Shown here one piece after another: positions 7,416 to 11,183 of a stretch of DNA of 11,183 bases (its first letter is position 1; every line of letters starts with the position of its first letter). The notes under the pieces are model-generated. The model was not told the DNA's origin. It ran no database searches and saw only the letters and a list, made by a program, of their open reading frames with translations. A program made the position numbers and the translations under genes. Where the stretch lies: positions 1-11,183 of the forward strand of contig CAYOBW010000234.1 in assembly GCA_964402115.1 (NCBI GenBank). The letters run 5' to 3'. This DNA comes from CAYOBW01 sp964402115 (lineage in GTDB: Bacteria; Verrucomicrobiota; Kiritimatiellia; UBA8416; CAYOBW01).

Positions 7416-7444
7416 ACGATACCCGTTCACACCCGACGGGTCAT
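7416..7444 (-). promoter_or_regulatory. Candidate promoter of the flavodiiron operon with inverted repeat in the spacer
   Basis: On the minus strand ATGACC (7444-7439) and TATCGT (7421-7416) are 17 nt apart and match sigma70 -35 and -10 boxes at four of six bases each, about 80 nt before the first start codon. The spacer overlaps a perfect 6-bp inverted repeat, ACCCGT (7421-7426) and ACGGGT (7436-7441), with a 9-nt loop, placed where a repressor would act. The match is weak; a different sigma factor or start site is quite possible. Confidence 0.25.
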
Positions 7445-7606
7445 TGCTTTTCTGCCCGTCCTATCGTCCTTTTTTCAAATCCGGAAAAACAAGTGGCGGA
7501 GTCGCTGCCGACACCGCCACGTTCGCTACAGTTAAGAGGCGCCGGACGTATGCGTGAGGGGCGTGAGGAGGTTTGCAGGAGCCTGCGCATCCGTCCGGCT
7601 AGTTGT

Positions 7607-7635
7607 TTGTCCCTTGCACCCTGCCAGCCTATAAG
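7607..7635 (+). promoter_or_regulatory. Candidate sigma70 promoter reading rightward
   Basis: TTGTCC (7607-7612, four of six matches) and TATAAG (7630-7635, five of six) are separated by 17 nt. This is the best sigma70-like pair I see in the region. The -10 box lies in the loop of a 5-bp inverted repeat (CCAGC/GCTGG, 7624-7639). Transcription would start near 7642, about 470 nt before the LamG-domain gene, so it would give either a long leader or a separate small RNA. Confidence 0.35.
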
Positions 7636-7640
7636 CTGGA

Positions 7641-7660
7641 TGTGTGCCAAGTTGGACACA
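7641..7660. promoter_or_regulatory. Operator-like palindrome TGTGTGCCAAGTTGGACACA
   Basis: The two halves pair over nine bases with a single extra G in the left half; the core CCAAGTTGG is a perfect odd-centred palindrome. It sits at the predicted start point of the candidate rightward promoter, a usual place for a repressor site. It may instead be an RNA hairpin near the start of a transcript. No specific regulator can be named. Confidence 0.35.
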
Positions 7661-7699
7661 GCCATGCAAGTCTCGCTTAATCGTCTCTCTGGCAATGCT

Positions 7700-7798
7700 T
7701 TGCGAACGAGTCGGTCCCGAACCGTTGTGCTTCGCGACGTGTCTCACATGCTCCGTACGGCAGCGACACACTGAGATCTGAGACGCTGGAAGCGCCGT
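7700..7798 (+). other. Two possible RNA stem structures in the intergenic region
   Basis: A nested stem pairs GCGAA (7702-7706) with TTCGC (7731-7735), extendable by one wobble and one Watson-Crick pair, around an inner CGGT/ACCG hairpin (7712-7724). A second stem pairs ACGGCAGCG (7757-7765) with CGCT (7784-7787) and GCCGT (7794-7798), with a 6-nt bulge on the right side. Single stems of this size are common by chance in GC-rich DNA, so only conservation would show they matter. Confidence 0.25.
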
Positions 7799-7828
7799 CA
7801 CACCCGCGTGTCGTGCTTTGCCGTCTTC

Positions 7829-7890
7829 CGTAGCCGCGGGCGCCAGCCCGTGGAGGACACGCGCGCCACGCCCTGGCGGGCGCGGCTACG
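7829..7890. repeat. REP-like nested inverted repeat
   Basis: Two 25-nt arms (7829-7853 and 7866-7890) face each other across a 12-nt centre and match as an inverted repeat at 21 of 25 positions. The four mismatches are not random. Each arm contains its own small hairpin, GGGC-GCCA-GCCC on the left (7838-7849) and GCCC-TGGC-GGGC on the right (7870-7881), and the mismatches are exactly the bases where those inner stems are reversed relative to each other. The arm start CGTAGCCGCG and the inner GGGC..GCCC resemble REP palindromes scattered between genes in many GC-rich bacteria, often linked to RAYT (Y1) transposases. Two such units in opposite orientation give a BIME-like element. No transposase gene and no second copy are in the window. 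Confidence 0.7.
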
Positions 7891-8104
7891 CCGGCGTGCC
7901 AGCGTAAGGAGAGCTGACGGGCAGTCAGGCCACAGCGGGTTGGCTGGAGACGGCGGTCCTCAGCAGCTATCGCCCCCTCCGTCGCCGGCCCCTGCGCCTG
8001 AGCCTCGCTTCTCACTTGCACACCACCGGCTGTCTGACTACTAATACGCATACCCATGAGTGCGTGGGGCGAAGAGACAAGCGACACGACGCCGTGTCGA
8101 TGAC

Positions 8105-8108
8105 GAGG
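8105..8108 (+). promoter_or_regulatory. Ribosome binding site deciding the LamG-protein start
   Basis: GAGG lies 6 nt before the ATG at 8115. The other in-frame starts, ATG 8100 and TTG 8016, have no comparable site at a suitable distance. Confidence 0.5.
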
Positions 8109-8114
8109 TGGATC

Positions 8115-10973
8115 ATGCGCTGCATGCCCGGCCTGACGGCAATTCTTCTGGCGGTCACTCAACTGGCGATGGCCGACCTGGTGCATCGCTACGACTTCAG
8201 CGGGTCCTGCACGGACCGGGTCGGCACGGCCCACGGCACGCTGGTCAACGGAACGGGCCTGGCCCTGATTACCAACGGCTGGCTCCGGCTGGGCAACAAC
8301 GGCACCCAGCTCTCGAACAGCCCCACCAACGATTACGTGGACCTGCCGAACGGCCTCGTCTCCGCCCTCGGCAACCGCGCGACCTTCGAGGCCTGGGTCA
8401 AGTGGAACGGACCGGCGGCTTCCAACTGGCAGCGCATCTTCGACTTCGGCACAAGCGACACCGGGGAAGGCGGGTCGCCGGGAGCGGCCAACCAGTACTA
8501 CATCATGCTCACCCCGCGCGCCAATGTGGCGGGCAACCCCTTCCGCTGCGGCTACCGCAAGGGCGCGCCGGACCCGGTCGAGCGGGTGCTCGATCGCCTG
8601 CCGGCGCTGCCGGTCGGCGCGCCGCAGCACGTGGCCGTGACGTGGGACGGCGACCGCCAGACGGCGAGCCTCTTCCTGAACGGCGTGCAGGTGACGCAGG
8701 ATACGAACACGCACATGCGCCTCGACCAGATCGTCGACAACAACAACTGGCTGGGGCGCTCGCAGTTCAAGGATGCGATGTTCGCGGGCGCCTACGACGA
8801 GTTCCGCGTCTACAATGCGCCGCTGTCGCCGCTGGGCGTAGCCGCCAGCCGCCTGCTGGGGCCGGACACGGTCGGGGGCACCGCCAACGTCGCGCGCGTC
8901 GAACGCGGCGGTCTGCGCTATATCCCCGTGCACTTCGAAGCCGCCGTCGCGGCGGCCAAGATCAACTACAACCACCCGGTCCTGCGCGCCGGCACGCAGG
9001 TGCTGGGCGGCGTCCCCTTCGCCATCTACGAGGACCCGGCGGGCGAGGAGTGCTGGAACAGCTACACCGACGGCGGTGTCGGCGCCGACGCGCGGACGCT
9101 GACCATCCCCGTTAACCAGCCTGGCGTCATCGAAGCGCACGTGCTCGTGAGCACGTTCTGGGGCGAGCTCGCCACGAACAAGCTCGCCACCCTGATTTTC
9201 ACCGCGGCGGACGGCGCCGTCCTGCGGGTGGACCTGGACGGCGGCAACGACATTCGCGACTACGTGCAGGGCGGCTACGCCAACGCCATCAACGGCGTGA
9301 CCACCACGCCGGTGTTGAGCAGCCCCGACAACCAGCGCATCGACAAGCTCCGCGTGATCCTGCCGGACGACTGGGCCGCGCGCACGCTCGCCAGCGTGGG
9401 CCTCGAAGACCGCGGCGCCAACAACGTGCAGCGCATCCTGGTCGGCGGCCTGACCGTGGCCACCGCGCCCGCGGCGGACCTCCCCGCGAACGACGCGCTC
9501 GTGGACCTCGACGCGCGCGACCTGGCGCCGACGCTGCCGAACGGCGCCCCCGTCGCGCTCTGGACGAACGCCGGCACGCTGGATGACTTCGTCCAGACCA
9601 ACGCGGTGCAGCAGCCCCTGTTCAACACCAACGTGCTGGGGGTCGCAGCGGTGGTGTTCGACGGCGCCGACGACTGGCTGGCCTCCGCGGCCGCCCCGCG
9701 CGGGCTCACCGGCAACAGCGATTTCACGATCGAGGCCTGGGCCTGGAATCCCTCCCTGCTGCCCGAGGAGTGCATCTACAACTGGGCGCGGCGCGGCGGG
9801 CCGAACGGCACGTGCGCGCAGTTCAACTACGGCAGCAACGTGCTCTGGGGGGCCTGCACGCACTGGGGCGGCGTCGGGCCCGACATGGGCTTCGACGGCG
9901 GCGTGCCGGCGGCCGGCGCGTGGCACCACCTCGTGCTCGCCTACGAGGGCGGCAATGCGGCCGAGAAGCTGTACGTGGACGGGCGCCTCAACGCGTTCGC
10001 GGTCAAGACGCTGGCCATCCACGGGACGAACGACGGCAGCTCCATCAGCCAGACGCTCGGCGCGTCCACGGAGGCCACCGGCGCGAAGTCGCTGTTCTTC
10101 TCCGGCGCCCTGGCCCGCCTGCGCGTGCTGGACGGCGCGCTGACGCCGGCGCAGGTGCTGGAGAACTACAACGCCGATGCCGGGCTGTTCGGCCGCCAGC
10201 CGCTGCGCGCACCCGCAACGGACCCGCTGGAGAGCGCCCTGGCGGTCTGGCAATTCGGCGATCTCAACGACAGCCGCGCCGCGCCGCAGAACAGCGCCCT
10301 CACGCTGGTTGGCGAGCTGGCGGTCGGCAACACCGCCAACACGCGTCCCATCCGGGCGCGCAATGCCGACGGGTACACGGCGCGCGAGGACGGGACGACG
10401 AACAGCTACGCCGGGCGCGCGTTGGGCGCGGTGGGCGTTGAGGAGCTGCACCTCAACCGCTCGCTGTCGCTCTTCGCCCGCGTGCGGCTGGAGCAGTTCA
10501 ACGGCATCGACGACATCGCGCGCGTCGGCAACACCGCGAACGCCAGCCAGGACTACTACGGGCTCGAGTTCGACAACGGGCGCGGCCGCTTCATGGTGCA
10601 GTCCTCCGGCATGCTCGCCGGCGGCGTGGACGAGACGGCCGTGACGCATGCCGAGCCCCTCGTCGCCGGCGCCTGGTACGACCTGACCGGCGTCTTCGAC
10701 GCGGTCGCGCGCACGCTGACGCTCTACGTGTACGATCCGGGCGCCGGCGCCGCCGTCGGGGCGCCCGCGACCTTAACGGTTGCGTTCAACGCCCTCGAGC
10801 TGGCCGCCGGCATGAACGTGCTGTTCATGGAGGCGCCAAACAACGCCAACGGCCACAACCAGGGCGAGCAGCTCGAGCTGGCCGCCGTCTGGGACCGCGC
10901 GCTGACGCCGGCCGAAGTCGCCCGGCTCTCCGACATCGTGCCGGCGATCGGCACCGTGCTCATCGTGCGGTGA
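8115..10973 (+). CDS. Secreted protein with three LamG/concanavalin-like domains
   Basis: A 952-residue protein probably exported by the general pathway: MRCMPGLTAILLAVTQLAMA is a signal peptide with likely cleavage after residue 20. LamG-type jelly-roll domain 1 covers about 21-248, with TFEAWVKW, HVAVTWDGDR and FLNGVQV, ending in DEFRVYNAPLSP. Residues about 260-450 are an unassigned, probably beta-rich section containing VLGGVPFAIYEDP. Domain 2 is about 455-690 (DFTIEAWAW, WHHLVLAYEGG, LYVDGRLN, LRVLDGALTPAQV). Domain 3 is about 705-945 (LSLFARVRLEQF, WYDLTGVFD, AVWDRALTPAEV). Each domain ends with the same (A/P)L(T/S)P-type phrase. I see no catalytic domain, PEP-CTERM, LPXTG or sorting tail, so it is likely released or held non-covalently. 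LamG folds often bind glycans, but the ligand here is unknown. ATG 8100 (957 residues) is an alternative start. Confidence 0.85.
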   Translation: MRCMPGLTAILLAVTQLAMADLVHRYDFSGSCTDRVGTAHGTLVNGTGLALITNGWLRLGNNGTQLSNSPTNDYVDLPNGLVSALGNRATFEAWVKWNGPAASNWQRIFDFGTSDTGEGGSPGAANQYYIMLTPRANVAGNPFRCGYRKGAPDPVERVLDRLPALPVGAPQHVAVTWDGDRQTASLFLNGVQVTQDTNTHMRLDQIVDNNNWLGRSQFKDAMFAGAYDEFRVYNAPLSPLGVAASRLLGPDTVGGTANVARVERGGLRYIPVHFEAAVAAAKINYNHPVLRAGTQVLGGVPFAIYEDPAGEECWNSYTDGGVGADARTLTIPVNQPGVIEAHVLVSTFWGELATNKLATLIFTAADGAVLRVDLDGGNDIRDYVQGGYANAINGVTTTPVLSSPDNQRIDKLRVILPDDWAARTLASVGLEDRGANNVQRILVGGLTVATAPAADLPANDALVDLDARDLAPTLPNGAPVALWTNAGTLDDFVQTNAVQQPLFNTNVLGVAAVVFDGADDWLASAAAPRGLTGNSDFTIEAWAWNPSLLPEECIYNWARRGGPNGTCAQFNYGSNVLWGACTHWGGVGPDMGFDGGVPAAGAWHHLVLAYEGGNAAEKLYVDGRLNAFAVKTLAIHGTNDGSSISQTLGASTEATGAKSLFFSGALARLRVLDGALTPAQVLENYNADAGLFGRQPLRAPATDPLESALAVWQFGDLNDSRAAPQNSALTLVGELAVGNTANTRPIRARNADGYTAREDGTTNSYAGRALGAVGVEELHLNRSLSLFARVRLEQFNGIDDIARVGNTANASQDYYGLEFDNGRGRFMVQSSGMLAGGVDETAVTHAEPLVAGAWYDLTGVFDAVARTLTLYVYDPGAGAAVGAPATLTVAFNALELAAGMNVLFMEAPNNANGHNQGEQLELAAVWDRALTPAEVARLSDIVPAIGTVLIVR

Positions 10974-11183
10974 GCGCTGCGATCACCCTAGCAACGGAAG
11001 TAGCCCGCTTTCATTTCTCCCATGTCATTCGCCATAATATACTTATGGTGCGACGCACGACGACCGTGTGGTGACGGCTTGAGCCGCCGAGCGGAAGCCC
11101 CCCGCCGGCTGCCAGCCGTTGCCAACGCTGTGGAGTCTGCAGGGTGCGCGGCCGGCGTGAGACCCTCCCTCTCCCCGGCGGGG
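10974..11183. other. Non-coding end of window after the LamG-domain gene
   Basis: These 210 nt contain no convincing gene and no hairpin followed by a T-run that would act as an intrinsic terminator. An open frame from ATG 11022 runs to the window edge, but it has no ribosome binding site and a composition unlike the neighbouring genes. A short stem CGGC-TTGA-GCCG is at 11075-11086. Confidence 0.6.
11032..11048. promoter_or_regulatory. AT-rich palindrome CCATAATATACTTATGG
   Basis: A perfect 6-bp inverted repeat (CCATAA/TTATGG) with a 5-nt centre stands out as an AT-rich island in GC-rich sequence, 58 nt after the LamG-gene stop. It contains TATACT on the plus strand and TATTAT on the minus strand, each five of six matches to a -10 box. 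No -35 box is correctly spaced on the plus strand. It may be a promoter or operator for a gene beyond the window. Confidence 0.3.

Larger units (their letters stand above)
7335..8114. other. Divergent intergenic region without a supported gene
   Basis: About 780 nt separate the start of the minus-strand operon from the plus-strand LamG-domain gene. Open frames here (for example plus 7388-7774 and minus 7532-7801) have incoherent translations, no good ribosome binding site and no recognisable motif, so none is called. The region appears less GC-rich than its flanks between about 7440 and 7790. It holds candidate promoters for both directions, several inverted repeats and a large REP-like palindrome, listed separately. 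Confidence 0.8.

Noticed and set aside
7712..7724. tRNA T-arm look-alike CGGTCCCGAACCG
   Set aside because: No acceptor stem, anticodon arm or D-arm can be placed around it at tRNA spacing.
7388..7774. A 128-codon plus-strand frame in the divergent region
   Set aside because: It has no ribosome binding site and no recognisable motif, its composition is unlike the neighbouring genes, and its first codons overlap the fprA upstream region.
7757..7798. TPP riboswitch, suggested by CTGAGA at 7771 and a surrounding stem
   Set aside because: The rest of the conserved TPP core (such as the second arm with ACCTGATCTGG-type sequence) is absent, and no thiamine gene is nearby. CTGAGA here is part of a tandem CTGAGAT/CTGAGAC.
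8016..8114. Earlier starts for the LamG-domain protein (TTG 8016, ATG 8100)
   Set aside because: Neither has a properly spaced Shine-Dalgarno site. From 8016 a hydrophilic His/Thr/Arg-rich stretch would precede the signal peptide. ATG 8100 remains possible.
7677..10649. A 990-codon open frame on the minus strand opposite the LamG-domain gene
   Set aside because: It is an antisense shadow produced by GC-rich codon use. Its translation is Arg/Val/Ala/Gly/His-rich low-complexity sequence with no motif, while the plus strand has a signal peptide and LamG motifs over the same bases.
11022..11183. Open frame from ATG 11022 to the window edge
   Set aside because: No ribosome binding site, starts inside an AT-rich palindromic region, and the translation is not protein-like; it cannot be judged without the sequence beyond the edge.
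1..11183. CRISPR array, insertion sequence, prophage or toxin-antitoxin pair
   Set aside because: No regularly spaced direct repeats, no transposase or integrase motifs and no paired small genes were seen on either strand.

Overview
The window is GC-rich bacterial DNA from an assembled, probably metagenomic, scaffold; it contains one run of exactly 100 Ns at 3177-3276. Gene content suggests an anaerobe or microaerophile: flavodiiron protein, rubrerythrin and ferritin lie together. The long secreted protein built of LamG-type domains, plus a REP-like palindrome of the GTAGCCGCGGGC type, resembles what is common in the Planctomycetota/Verrucomicrobiota/Kiritimatiellota group. That placement is inference from style, not a marker gene.

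Left two thirds (about 1-7334, all minus strand, read right to left): a tightly packed candidate operon of seven genes. In transcription order these are a class A flavodiiron protein (7334-6141), a PEP-protein phosphotransferase (PTS enzyme I, 6130-4481), rubrerythrin (4441-3869), ferritin (3806-3282), the assembly gap, a DsbD-type thiol:disulfide interchange protein whose start is lost in the gap (3176-1581), glucose-6-phosphate dehydrogenase (1573-92), and the first 26 codons of a further gene (80-1), possibly 6-phosphogluconolactonase. Known spacings are 10, 39, 62, 7 and 11 nt. The theme is oxygen and peroxide removal, iron storage, thiol redox transfer and NADPH supply. The enzyme I gene is the odd member, because no HPr or sugar permease gene is nearby.

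Middle (7335-8114): a divergent gene-free region of about 780 nt. It holds a weak candidate promoter for the operon overlapping an inverted repeat, a better plus-strand promoter candidate followed by an operator-like palindrome and several possible hairpins, and a 62-nt nested inverted repeat (7829-7890).

Right third (8115-10973, plus strand): one 952-residue secreted protein with three LamG/concanavalin-like domains and an unassigned middle section. The last 210 nt (10974-11183) hold no convincing gene, only an AT-rich palindrome. No tRNA, rRNA, CRISPR array or insertion sequence was found.
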